A stretch of 64,000 nt of DNA from NCBI GenBank assembly GCA_963750495.1, contig CAVVQV010000002.1, positions 124,001 through 188,000 on the forward strand. Direction: 5' to 3'. The stretch comes from JANLYC01 sp963750495. Its GTDB lineage: Bacteria; Actinomycetota; Actinomycetes; Propionibacteriales; Nocardioidaceae. The notes beneath the pieces are model-generated. The model was not told the origin of the DNA. It did not search any database and saw only the letters and a program-made list of their open reading frames with translations. This document shows, piece by piece, positions 1 through 8,728 of this stretch. Numbering within the stretch: position 1 is the stretch's first letter; the number at the start of each line of letters is the position of its first letter. The position numbers and the translations under genes were made by a program.

Positions 1-763
1 GTCGTTCGACCATCCGGAACGAGTTGTTGCGGTAACCGTCCGCCCACCCCGCGATGATCATCGTCGGACAGGCGATCCGGTCGTATCCGGGCCGCACCGA
101 CCCGTGGCGCCAGTAGGGACCGTCGAGCTGTTCCCGCAACCAGGTCAGCGCCCACGGCTCCGTGGTCTCGATGCGACGCAGCCATTCCTCGCGCCAGCCA
201 TCACCCCACACGGCGGGCACGGGCGGCAGCGCGTTCATCGGCGTCATGTAGTGGCAGTAGTCGACGAGGTCGACCACCTTGAGAATGCCTCCCCGGTAGT
301 GCACGTCGTCGGTGTAGCGGTCGTCGGTGCCGTAGATCGCGATGATCGCCTTGAGGTGCTCGGGCCGCTCACACGCCATCTGCAACGAGTTGAAGCCCGA
401 GTACGAGGTGCCGTACATACCGATGTTGCCGTTGCACCAGTCCTGGGCAGCCAGCCACTCGATCACGGCATGCAGGTCCTGTTGCTCTCGCGGCGGGTAC
501 TCGTCTGTGGCATCGCCGCCAGATGAGCCGGTGCCGCGCAGGTCGAGGCGGCAGACGGCGTACCCGTGATCGTCCCGGAGGCGCACATAGTCGGGTCGGT
601 ACGACGACGTGAGGTCGTCCTTGCGGTAGGGCAGCGCCTCGAGGATGCACGGCTGCGGACCGTCGACGTCCTCGGGGAGGTAGAGCGTCGCCGACAAGGT
701 GACGCCATCGTCCATGCGGATCCGCGCCTCGTGGCACCGCTCGTCGATGTCGGGGCGGTTCAC
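1..763 (-). CDS. CocE/NonD family alpha/beta-hydrolase, 3' end outside window
   Basis: Serine hydrolase of the CocE / X-Pro dipeptidyl-peptidase type; only about 254 N-terminal residues lie in the window and no stop is reached. The frame shows RLDLRGTGSSGG (about residues 72-83) and the nucleophile elbow GTSYSG with the likely catalytic Ser at residue 120. The family cleaves esters or amides (cocaine esterase, glutaryl acylases, X-Pro peptides); the substrate here cannot be read. The start is a GTG at 763 that overlaps the stop of the upstream peptidase gene by 4 bases, so the two are probably translationally coupled. The Asp and His of the triad would lie beyond the edge. Confidence 0.85.
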   Translation of the reverse strand, partial: MNRPDIDERCHEARIRMDDGVTLSATLYLPEDVDGPQPCILEALPYRKDDLTSSYRPDYVRLRDDHGYAVCRLDLRGTGSSGGDATDEYPPREQQDLHAVIEWLAAQDWCNGNIGMYGTSYSGFNSLQMACERPEHLKAIIAIYGTDDRYTDDVHYRGGILKVVDLVDYCHYMTPMNALPPVPAVWGDGWREEWLRRIETTEPWALTWLREQLDGPYWRHGSVRPGYDRIACPTMIIAGWADGYRNNSFRMVER

Positions 764-1857
764 GCGTCGATCCGACCGTGGCTGCGCAACAGGTCCAGCA
801 CGTCATCGACTGGGATGCCGGCCGACGTGTTTCCGGCCCGCCCCACGACCGTGGACGCTGCGAGCATGGAGTTGAGCACCGCCTCCTCGCTCGCCTCGAC
901 CACCGCGGCGAACAGCCCGTCGAACGCACGGCCGGTGACGACCGGCGTCGACCAGGTGCGGTCATCGCGGCCGACGCTCACGCCGGTGGACGTCGCCAGG
1001 AAGATCTCGCCACTGCCGTGGTGCGCCACCGAACCAGTACGCGCGAGACCGAGTCCGATGCGACGCGCCAGCCGAGCGCAGCCCGCCCCGTCCACCGGGG
1101 CATCAGTGACGGCAAGGCCGATACAGGATCCGGCTGGGGGCTTGCGGTCGGCTCCCCGCTCGGTCGGATCCGCCGGGCCGAGCAACCGTCCGACCGGGAC
1201 CCCCGCGACCGTCAGCTGGTCACGGGTCCCGAAGTTCGTCATGAGCAGCACCCCTACGGTGTGGCCGTCGACCACCCGCGACGCCGTTCCGATGCCGCCC
1301 TTGAAACCGAGACAGCTCATCCCGGTGCCGGAGCCGACCGCGCCCTCCGCCGGAGGGGTCGACGATCCGACCGAGGCATCGGCCTCCTCCCACGCGCGCT
1401 TGACGTCGTGATGGCTCACCTGCATCCGCCGGGCGTCGTTGAGGAAGGAGTCGTCACACTCGCCCACCACCGGGATGATGAAGTCCTCGGCCACATCAGG
1501 CCACCGCTCGAGCATCAGCTCGCACGCAGCGTCGTACACCCGCCCCAGCTGCAGGGTCGAGGTGAGGAAGACCGGCGTCTCGAGGGTTCCCCACTCGCCG
1601 GCGGTGATGAAGCCCGTGCACTCACCGGCCCCGTTGAGCACCGCGCCGCCGGCCGGCAGCATCGCGTGGAAGGGGTCGTCGCGCAGGCGCACCACGGTGA
1701 CGCCGGTGCGGGCGACGCCGCGACCCTGCGGTGGGTCGGGTTCGTCCCGCCACACGGTGGCATGCCCGACCCCCACACCCTCGACGTCCAGCACCGAGTT
1801 GGTCGGCCCCTGGGGGAGCGAACCGATACTGATCGGCAGGTCAGTAACGCGTGGCAT
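760..1857 (-). CDS. P1 family peptidase (DmpA/BapA-like aminopeptidase)
   Basis: 365-residue Ntn-type aminopeptidase-like protein. Family P1 enzymes cut themselves to expose an N-terminal Ser/Thr nucleophile and remove N-terminal D-, L- or beta-amino acids from small peptides and amides. Seen here: GSGTGMSCLGFKGGIGTASR in the first half, a TNFG segment, and GSCIGLAVTDAP, where the family's self-cleavage Gly-Ser bond is expected. A longer frame runs upstream into the divergent gene; the ATG at 1857 is preferred because the conserved N-terminus (SVLDVEGVGVGHATV) follows it. First gene of a two-gene unit with the CocE-type hydrolase. Substrate unknown. Confidence 0.88.
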   Translation of the reverse strand: MPRVTDLPISIGSLPQGPTNSVLDVEGVGVGHATVWRDEPDPPQGRGVARTGVTVVRLRDDPFHAMLPAGGAVLNGAGECTGFITAGEWGTLETPVFLTSTLQLGRVYDAACELMLERWPDVAEDFIIPVVGECDDSFLNDARRMQVSHHDVKRAWEEADASVGSSTPPAEGAVGSGTGMSCLGFKGGIGTASRVVDGHTVGVLLMTNFGTRDQLTVAGVPVGRLLGPADPTERGADRKPPAGSCIGLAVTDAPVDGAGCARLARRIGLGLARTGSVAHHGSGEIFLATSTGVSVGRDDRTWSTPVVTGRAFDGLFAAVVEASEEAVLNSMLAASTVVGRAGNTSAGIPVDDVLDLLRSHGRIDA

Positions 1858-1894
1858 GATCAGATCCTGCCGCAACTCGCTCTGGAGGGGAACC

Positions 1895-2956
1895 ATGGAC
1901 GCCGCCGCTGTCCCGGTCGTCTGGTCGGAGGCCACGCTGGCGCACCGTCCCGATCGCGAGGTGTGGATCGGGCTGCCGCTCGAGGGCACCGAAGTGCCCG
2001 AGCGGGTCACGGTCATCCGCGACGCCCTGGCTGCCGCCGGGCACCGGCTGGTCGCGCCTACCCCACATGGGACCGCTGCACTCGAGAGCGTCCACAGTCC
2101 TGAGCTCGTGCGTCACCTGTCCACGGTCTATGACGCCTGGGTCGACGGCGGCTTCGTCGAGTACGGCCAGGACCGGGTGGTCCCCTATGTCTTCCCCACC
2201 GCGGCGATGCTCGGCACGATCGTCCCGACCGAAGCCTCGTCGGTCCACGCGCGGGCCGGGCAGTACTGCTACGACACGATGACCACGGTGGGGCCGGGCA
2301 GCTGGGCCGCGATCGAGGCGGCGGCAGACTGTGCACTGACCGCCGCTGACCTCGTCGTTTCCGGGCCCGCGCGGCAGGCCTACGCACTGTGCCGACCGCC
2401 CGGACACCACGTCACCCGGGACGGGTACGGCGGCTCGTGCTACCTGAACAACGCTGCCCTGGCGGCGCAAACGCTCCGTGATGCCGGGCACGAGCGCGTA
2501 GCCGTCATCGATGTCGACGCCCACCACGGCAACGGGACGGCCGCGATCTTCTACGACCGTGCCGACGTGCTGTACGGCTCTGTGCACGTCGATCCCGGCA
2601 GGGGCTGGTTCCCCCACGTGGTCGGCCACGCGACCGAGACCGGCGCGGGTGCCGGGACGGGTGCGACTCTCAACCTCCCGCTGACACCGGGTGCGGGCGA
2701 CCAGGCGTTTCTCGACGGCGTACGACACCTGTGCGACCGGGCCCGCGAGCACGGGGCAACCGCGCTGGTCGTCTCACTCGGGGTGGACGCGGCAGCCGAC
2801 GACCCCGAGAGTCCGCTGCAGGTGACCCGCAACGGTTACGCCGCCGCCGGCGACCTTCTCATGAGCGGCCTCGACCTACCCACGGTGGCGGTGCAGGAGG
2901 GCGGCTATCACCTGCCGACCCTCGGCAGCCTCGTGAGCGCCTTCCTGTCTCGCTGA
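1895..2956 (+). CDS. histone deacetylase family / acetylpolyamine-type amidohydrolase
   Basis: 353-residue zinc amidohydrolase of the arginase/deacetylase fold. RPPGHH (167-172) and DVDAHHGNGT (206-215) carry the catalytic His pair and two metal ligands; a VSLGVD segment follows in the C-terminal half. Bacterial members remove acetyl or other acyl groups from polyamines or related amides, or act in acetoin utilisation (AcuC). The ATG at 1895 follows GGAGGGG; a longer frame upstream overlaps the divergent peptidase and is not used. The 37-base gap to that peptidase is a divergent promoter region. With the two hydrolases and the transporter it may handle acylated amines, which is inference. Confidence 0.87.
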   Translation: MDAAAVPVVWSEATLAHRPDREVWIGLPLEGTEVPERVTVIRDALAAAGHRLVAPTPHGTAALESVHSPELVRHLSTVYDAWVDGGFVEYGQDRVVPYVFPTAAMLGTIVPTEASSVHARAGQYCYDTMTTVGPGSWAAIEAAADCALTAADLVVSGPARQAYALCRPPGHHVTRDGYGGSCYLNNAALAAQTLRDAGHERVAVIDVDAHHGNGTAAIFYDRADVLYGSVHVDPGRGWFPHVVGHATETGAGAGTGATLNLPLTPGAGDQAFLDGVRHLCDRAREHGATALVVSLGVDAAADDPESPLQVTRNGYAAAGDLLMSGLDLPTVAVQEGGYHLPTLGSLVSAFLSR

Positions 2957-3041
2957 GACCTGCGCGGTCACCGGTTCGAGTTGCGAGGTATGTCGCGCGG
3001 CGAGACCGTAGAGGGCAGCCCAACGACCCTCAGGAGCCGCC

Positions 3042-4430
3042 ATCAGCACGGACCACGCCGCCGACGCCCCCGGGAGCCGCGACAGCAGCAACCGCCACGG
3101 TTCTCCCCGGACGGAGCCGAAGCCGGGCTTCCTGGCGAGGATCACCACGGCGACCGCCTTCGGCGAAGGTCTGGATGGTTACGACCTCGGCGTGATCAGC
3201 GTCGTCCTCCCGGTCATCATCAGCGAGTTCGGCCTGTCCTCGGTGCAGGCGGGCCTGATGGGGGCCTCGACGCTGATCGGCATCTTCTTCGGCGCTCCGG
3301 TCTTCGGCTATCTCACCGACCGGTTCGGCCGCAAGCGGATCTTCATCCTCGACCTGATCGCCTTCGTCGTGCTCGGCGCACTCCAGGGCGTCGTGACCAA
3401 CAACGGCCAGCTGCTGACCCTGCGGTTCCTGCTCGGACTCGCGATCGGCGCCGAGTACGCGATCGGGCAGACGATGCTCGCGGAGTTCGTTCCCAGCAAG
3501 GGCCGCGGTCGACGCCTCTCGAGCCTGCAGGCCTCGTGGTACGGAGGGTTCCTGCTGGCCGTGCTGGTCGCCTACACCCTGAAGGGCGTGGGGGTCGACT
3601 GGCGGTGGATCCTGGCAACGGGCGCCATCCCCGGCCTGGCCACACTCATCCTCCGCCAGGGCCTGCCCGAGTCACCGAGATGGTTGGCCAGCCAGGGCCA
3701 GGAGGCTGAAGCGCGTGAGGTGGTCGATGACAACCTCGGCACCGCCTACTACGAGGACGAGGAGCTCCACGAGGAGGACGACGAGGAGCCGTCCCGCTTC
3801 GCGGACCTGTTCAACGCCGACAACTGGCGCCGCACGGCATTCGCGAGCATCTTCTTCACCTGCATGGTCGCGCCCTACTTCGCGATCTTCACGTTCGCCC
3901 CGACGGTGTTCGCCTCGCTGGGCGTGCACGACCCGAAGGGCAGCGTCGTCGGCACCAACACCGTGGCCTTCCTCGGCGCCCTCGCCGGCATGTTCGTGAT
4001 CGAACGGGTTGGCCGGAGACGACTCTTGTTGGCGTCGTTCTACGTCATGGTCGGCACGCTCGCCGTCATCGGAGGTTGGGGATCGGCACCGTCGTACCTC
4101 CTGATCGTCTGCTTCGTCGGGTTCGCGTTCTTCAACGCGATCTCCGGGGACCTCACCGGTGTCTACCCTGCCGAGATCTTCCCCTCAGAGCTACGAGGCA
4201 GCGGCGTAGGGTTCGCCGCAGCCATGAGCCGCATCGGCGCCGCCGGTGGGACCTTCCTGCTCCCCATCGGGATCGACCACATCGGCGTCGGCCCGACGGT
4301 GCTGATCGGCGCCGGAATCTGCGTCGTCGGTCTCGTCGTCACCCACCTCTGGGCACCTGAGACGACGGATCTCACACTCACGCGGTCCGAGTCCGAGCCG
4401 CCGGCGGCCCAGGCCGACAGTGCCACCTGA
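3042..4430 (+). CDS. MFS transporter (metabolite:H+ symporter type), apparent ATC start
   Basis: About 462-residue major facilitator with twelve predicted membrane segments. Family motifs: EGLDGYDLGVISVV at the first helix, YLTDRFGRKR in loop 2-3, FPSELRGSG in the second half; a hydrophilic acidic loop lies in mid-protein. The start is odd. The frame is closed by TAG at 3009 and has no ATG, GTG or TTG until a GTG at 3192, which would delete the cytoplasmic tail and begin inside helix 1. An ATC at 3042 lies 5 bases after AGGAG, and the protein would begin (M)STDHAADAPGS, a typical MFS N-terminus. Either AUC is used, or ATG was mutated or misread. Substrate unknown. Confidence 0.82.
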   Translation: MSTDHAADAPGSRDSSNRHGSPRTEPKPGFLARITTATAFGEGLDGYDLGVISVVLPVIISEFGLSSVQAGLMGASTLIGIFFGAPVFGYLTDRFGRKRIFILDLIAFVVLGALQGVVTNNGQLLTLRFLLGLAIGAEYAIGQTMLAEFVPSKGRGRRLSSLQASWYGGFLLAVLVAYTLKGVGVDWRWILATGAIPGLATLILRQGLPESPRWLASQGQEAEAREVVDDNLGTAYYEDEELHEEDDEEPSRFADLFNADNWRRTAFASIFFTCMVAPYFAIFTFAPTVFASLGVHDPKGSVVGTNTVAFLGALAGMFVIERVGRRRLLLASFYVMVGTLAVIGGWGSAPSYLLIVCFVGFAFFNAISGDLTGVYPAEIFPSELRGSGVGFAAAMSRIGAAGGTFLLPIGIDHIGVGPTVLIGAGICVVGLVVTHLWAPETTDLTLTRSESEPPAAQADSAT

Positions 4431-4448
4431 CCACCGATCGGAGACAGC

Positions 4449-5084
4449 ATGAACGGGATACAGCGACCCGAGGTACTCGTCCTCGACGTCAACGAGACGC
4501 TGTCGGACCTGGAACCGATGCGCGACCGGTTCGAGTCGGTCGGCCTTCCCACACACTCCCTCGACGCCTGGTTCGCGGCCACCCTGCGCGATGGGTTCGC
4601 TCTCACGGCGGCGGGCACGTACGCGCCGTTTCGCGACGTAGCCGCCGGCGCCTTGCGCACGGTGCTGTCGTCCCACGGCATCGAGGACCAGCAGGCCATC
4701 GATGCGGTCGACACGGTGCTCTCCGGGTTTGCGCAGCTGCCGGCGCATCCCGACGTCGCGTCCGGTCTGCGGCGGCTCCACGCGGCCGGGATCCGGCTCG
4801 TGACGCTGACCAACGGCGCCACGGCGATCTCCGACCGGATGCTGGACGACGCCGGTGTGCTTCCGCTGCTCGAGCACCGGCTCTCCGTGGACGCGCCCCA
4901 GCGCTGGAAGCCGCACCCGGACGCGTATCGCCATGCCGCCCAGGTCTGCGGCGTAGCGCCGGATCGGATGGCGCTGGCCGCGGTCCATCCCTGGGACGTC
5001 GATGGCGCCCAGCGTGCCGGGCTGCACGGCATCTGGGTCGACCGACGCCAGAACGCCGTACCCGCCAGCCTTCCTCGCTCCTGA
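4449..5084 (+). CDS. HAD-like hydrolase, haloacid dehalogenase type II
   Basis: 211-residue HAD-superfamily protein. The nucleophile motif is LDVNETL with Asp13; TLTNGA supplies motif II, a Lys in RWKPHPDAY motif III, and AAVHPWDVDGAQRAG replaces the usual DxxD region. The closest described group is the L-2-haloacid dehalogenase / phosphoglycolate-phosphatase-like branch, so substrate could be a haloacid or a small phosphate ester. It starts 18 bases after the transporter stop with GGAG upstream, probably in the same transcript. No halogen-related gene is seen nearby, so dehalogenation is not assumed. Confidence 0.8.
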   Translation: MNGIQRPEVLVLDVNETLSDLEPMRDRFESVGLPTHSLDAWFAATLRDGFALTAAGTYAPFRDVAAGALRTVLSSHGIEDQQAIDAVDTVLSGFAQLPAHPDVASGLRRLHAAGIRLVTLTNGATAISDRMLDDAGVLPLLEHRLSVDAPQRWKPHPDAYRHAAQVCGVAPDRMALAAVHPWDVDGAQRAGLHGIWVDRRQNAVPASLPRS

Positions 5085-5157
5085 CGAGCAGGTCTCAGAT
5101 TTCGAGGCCCTGGCCGAGCTGCTGGCCGCCTGACCCGAGCGGGCGCGAGACGACGAA

Positions 5158-5182
5158 GGCCCCCGAGCGATGCTCGGGGGCC
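5158..5182. terminator. rho-independent-like hairpin after groL
   Basis: Perfect 11-bp stem (5158-5168 with 5172-5182) and a GAT loop, between the convergent dehalogenase-like gene and groL. No strong T-run follows on either side, as is common in actinobacteria. It can serve both convergent genes. Confidence 0.75.
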
Positions 5183-5214
5183 AACGTGTGAAGCAGGTGT
5201 CGATGTGGCAGGGA

Positions 5215-6840
<1,626 letters not shown>

Positions 6841-6962
6841 GTACGCGAGTCCTCCCGCGCTTGAGGGTCAGATGAGCGGAAGGACGATGCCCGCGACGGA
6901 CGGACCCAGCCCAGCTACGATCCATTCACGTAGAGGTGCGTGGGCCCTCATCGGACCTACCG

Positions 6963-6989
6963 CTGTCACTCTCATGTCGAGAGTGCTAA
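6963..6989 (-). promoter_or_regulatory. CIRCE element, proximal copy (HrcA operator)
   Basis: On the coding strand TTAGCACTC - N9 - GAGTGACAG: the left arm is perfect and the right arm degenerate (GAGTG kept). It covers the predicted groL transcription start near 6987. HrcA bound here would block initiation; heat inactivates HrcA. Confidence 0.8.
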
Positions 6990-7607
6990 CCCATTTTTAG
7001 CACTCGCCCTACCCGAGTGCAAGGCGGGGGTGGCTCCTGAGCCGGCAGCGGGGCAGGGCCAGGGGTGCGGTGTCGGCCATGTCGGCTCACCCCGGCGAGC
7101 GCCGTTGAGCGTGACCGCGATCTGCGTCAGTCCGTCCCGCATCCCGACCCGTGCGCGCAGACCTGCCGCGTGCACCAGGCGCAGCACCGCCGAGTTGTCG
7201 GGTTGTACGGCCATCACCAGCTCCTCGAAGCCGCGACGGCCGGCCTCCCGGGCCGCGGCCAGCAGCAAAGAGGTGCCGATCCCCTGCCGCTGGAGGTGGT
7301 CGGCGACGAGCTGGCCCACGTCTGCACGCGCCGGGGTGTGCGGGCCCGAGGCCCTCGCCCACGAATCGGCGTCGACGTACGGCGCCACCGTCGCGATGCC
7401 GGCCAGGACGCCGCCGCGCTCGGCGACGAACGAGAAGCCACCCGGGGGGCGGAGCAGTCGGCCGGCGAGGCTCGTGCTGAGGACCGGCATCGGTGCGAGG
7501 TAGCGCCGGGTGAGGCTCAGCTGTGAGCAGCGCCCGTGCATGCGGACCAGCTCACGGACGTCTTCGAGCGCGCCCGCGCGAAGGATGAGCCGTGGCGAAC
7601 GAGACAT
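6972..7607 (-). CDS. GNAT family N-acetyltransferase
   Basis: 211-residue acetyltransferase. Residues from about 5 to 165 form a GNAT fold: LRAGALEDVRELVRMH at the N-terminus, then HLQRQGIGTSLLLAAAREAG as the acetyl-CoA-binding Q/RxxGxG/A motif, and QPDNSAVLRLVHAAGL as the C-terminal strand-helix. The last 35 residues are Pro/Ala-rich and outside the fold, because the 3' end of the gene is the groL promoter and CIRCE region. Start is ATG at 7607; a longer upstream frame lacks conserved sequence. It precedes groL in the same direction. Substrate unknown. Confidence 0.82.
   Translation of the reverse strand: MSRSPRLILRAGALEDVRELVRMHGRCSQLSLTRRYLAPMPVLSTSLAGRLLRPPGGFSFVAERGGVLAGIATVAPYVDADSWARASGPHTPARADVGQLVADHLQRQGIGTSLLLAAAREAGRRGFEELVMAVQPDNSAVLRLVHAAGLRARVGMRDGLTQIAVTLNGARRGEPTWPTPHPWPCPAAGSGATPALHSGRASAKNGLALST
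6994..7022 (-). promoter_or_regulatory. groL promoter
   Basis: On the minus strand -35 TTGCAC (7022-7017), 17-base spacer, -10 TAAAAA (6999-6994). Both hexamers fall in or next to the arms of the distal CIRCE element, so repressor and RNA polymerase compete directly. Confidence 0.7.
6997..7023 (-). promoter_or_regulatory. CIRCE element, distal copy (HrcA operator)
   Basis: Coding strand CTTGCACTC - N9 - GAGTGCTAA: right arm perfect, left arm 7 of 9 against the TTAGCACTC consensus. Centre-to-centre distance to the proximal copy is 34 bp. It lies inside the GNAT reading frame. Confidence 0.82.
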
Positions 7608-7728
7608 GGCTCGAGCCTGCGCCAGCCACGTTTCTCGGCGTGGTCGTCGGTGTAACACCTCTGCTAAATCTGCCGCGCCCACATGACCCTGCACCGCCCG
7701 AGCCACCGTCCTCGGCGCGGAGACGTGA

Positions 7729-7761
7729 AACGGTCCGGCCCCCCGCAGGGACCGGACCGTT
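7729..7761 (-). terminator. hairpin terminator after the cold-shock gene
   Basis: A 10-bp perfect stem (7729-7738 with 7752-7761) around a C/G-rich loop, directly after the cold-shock stop on the minus strand. A second small hairpin (GCCTGAG/CTCAGGC, 7767-7784) overlaps that stop codon. Confidence 0.7.
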
Positions 7762-7778
7762 CCGAAGCCTGAGCAGAC

Positions 7779-7979
7779 TCAGGCAGTCTTGACCTCGTGC
7801 GCCTCGCGGCCCTTGGGTCCGTCGACGACTTCGAAGCTGACCGCCTGGCCATCCTCGAGCGACTTGTATCCGTCCGACTGGATCTTCGACCAGTGGACAA
7901 AAACATCATCCTGACCCTCGACGGCAATGAAGCCGTAACCCTTGTCAGCGTTGAACCACTTCACGGTGCCCTGCACCAT
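7779..7979 (-). CDS. cold-shock protein, CspA family
   Basis: 66-residue single cold-shock domain with RNP1 KGYGFIAV and RNP2 DVFVHW; start MVQGTVKWFNADKGYGFI is canonical. AGGAG lies 6-7 bases before the ATG at 7979. A longer in-frame extension to 8045 has no conserved sequence and is part of the leader. Such proteins bind single-stranded RNA/DNA and unwind mRNA structure. It stands between the CysO-like carrier gene and GNAT/groL on the same strand, with its own terminator. Confidence 0.95.
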   Translation of the reverse strand: MVQGTVKWFNADKGYGFIAVEGQDDVFVHWSKIQSDGYKSLEDGQAVSFEVVDGPKGREAHEVKTA

Positions 7980-8327
7980 CGCCACTCCTGATGCTCGTTC
8001 GAGAACCCTCGGTTCGGACCCTCTAGTGCTGCACTCACGCTTCACCGGGATCCTCCTGGGACAGGTGTTGCGATCTGCGTGGACGACTTTATCTCACCAC
8101 CGGGCCGTTTCGACGGGGGCAAACGGGCGAGAAAAGCCCCCGTGGCAGCCTGAAACCGCGTGTCACGATCCGTCCGGACGCGACAACGGAGCGTGACGGA
8201 ATGCCTGCTACAGAGCCACCGCTGACTAGGGGCGGGTAGCCCGTTCGGGTGGTATTGCGCTCAGTCGCTTGAAGGCGGCCTCCCGCGTGGATACCTTTAC
8301 TACACCTCGTGGGTGCGACGAGGTTTT
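7980..8327. other. 348-base non-coding region upstream of the cold-shock gene
   Basis: No supported gene on either strand. On the minus strand it holds the cold-shock leader; TAAAGT at about 8090 reading leftward could be a -10 for a leader of roughly 100 bases, but a -35 is not convincing. Several C/G-rich inverted segments suggest structured leader RNA, common for csp genes. Near 8303-8324 a small ACCTCGT/ACGAGGT hairpin precedes the larger terminator. Confidence 0.45.
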
Positions 8328-8356
8328 GACTGGGGCGCGGTTACCGCGCCCCAGTC
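8328..8356 (-). terminator. strong hairpin terminator containing the stop of the MoaD-like gene
   Basis: Perfect 13-bp stem (8328-8340 with 8344-8356), loop TTA. Read on the minus strand the loop is the TAA stop of the MoaD-like frame, so the last codons run through the terminator stem. Confidence 0.85.
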
Positions 8357-8682
8357 TTCTTTTTCCGGTCGGCCGCGACACCTGACGCCGCCACCACGTG
8401 GTGAGTCGAGCCGCCCGCGACGGCCGGGATCACCGACACCTCGGCACCATCGGCCACCGAGGTGGCCAGCCCCTCGAGGAAGCGGACGTCGTCGTTGCCG
8501 ACGTACACGTTGACGAAGCGGCGAAGGTCGCCCTGCTCGTCGACGATCCTGCCCTTGATGCCGTGATAGCTGGCGTCGAGGGAGTCGAGGACCTCGCTCA
8601 GCGTCCCGCCCTCGGCGGTGACCTCGGACTGGCCGCCCGTGTAGGTCCGCAAGATCGTGGGCACTCGGACGTTGACACTCAT
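8341..8682 (-). CDS. MoaD/ThiS family sulfur carrier (CysO-like) with C-terminal extension
   Basis: 113-residue ubiquitin-fold protein. Residues 1-91 match CysO-type carriers (VPTILRTYTGGQ, RFVNVYVGNDDVRF, VIPAVAGG) that normally end at Gly-Gly, the residue converted to a thiocarboxylate for cysteine synthesis. Here 22 further residues follow GG (90-91): a hydrophilic tail STHHVVAASG...KKKTGAR that runs into the terminator hairpin. Either a protease removes the tail, as JAMM/Mec-type enzymes do for some carriers, or the normal stop was lost; deleting one C just after GG would create TGA. AAGGAG precedes the ATG at 8682. It follows thrC by 46 bases and shares its SAM riboswitch. Confidence 0.85.
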   Translation of the reverse strand: MSVNVRVPTILRTYTGGQSEVTAEGGTLSEVLDSLDASYHGIKGRIVDEQGDLRRFVNVYVGNDDVRFLEGLATSVADGAEVSVIPAVAGGSTHHVVAASGVAADRKKKTGAR

Positions 8683-8728
8683 CGGGGCTCCTTCGCTGAC
8701 CGGTCGTTGCAGGGGCTCATCCGCAGCC

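Noticed and set aside
4449..5084. True haloacid-degrading enzyme
   Set aside because: The fold is shared with phosphatases of many substrates and there is no supporting halogen-related context.
8046..8327. Possible 6C-type or other small RNA upstream of the cold-shock gene
   Set aside because: C-runs are present, but two hairpins with paired C6 loops could not be drawn, and no promoter/terminator pair encloses them.
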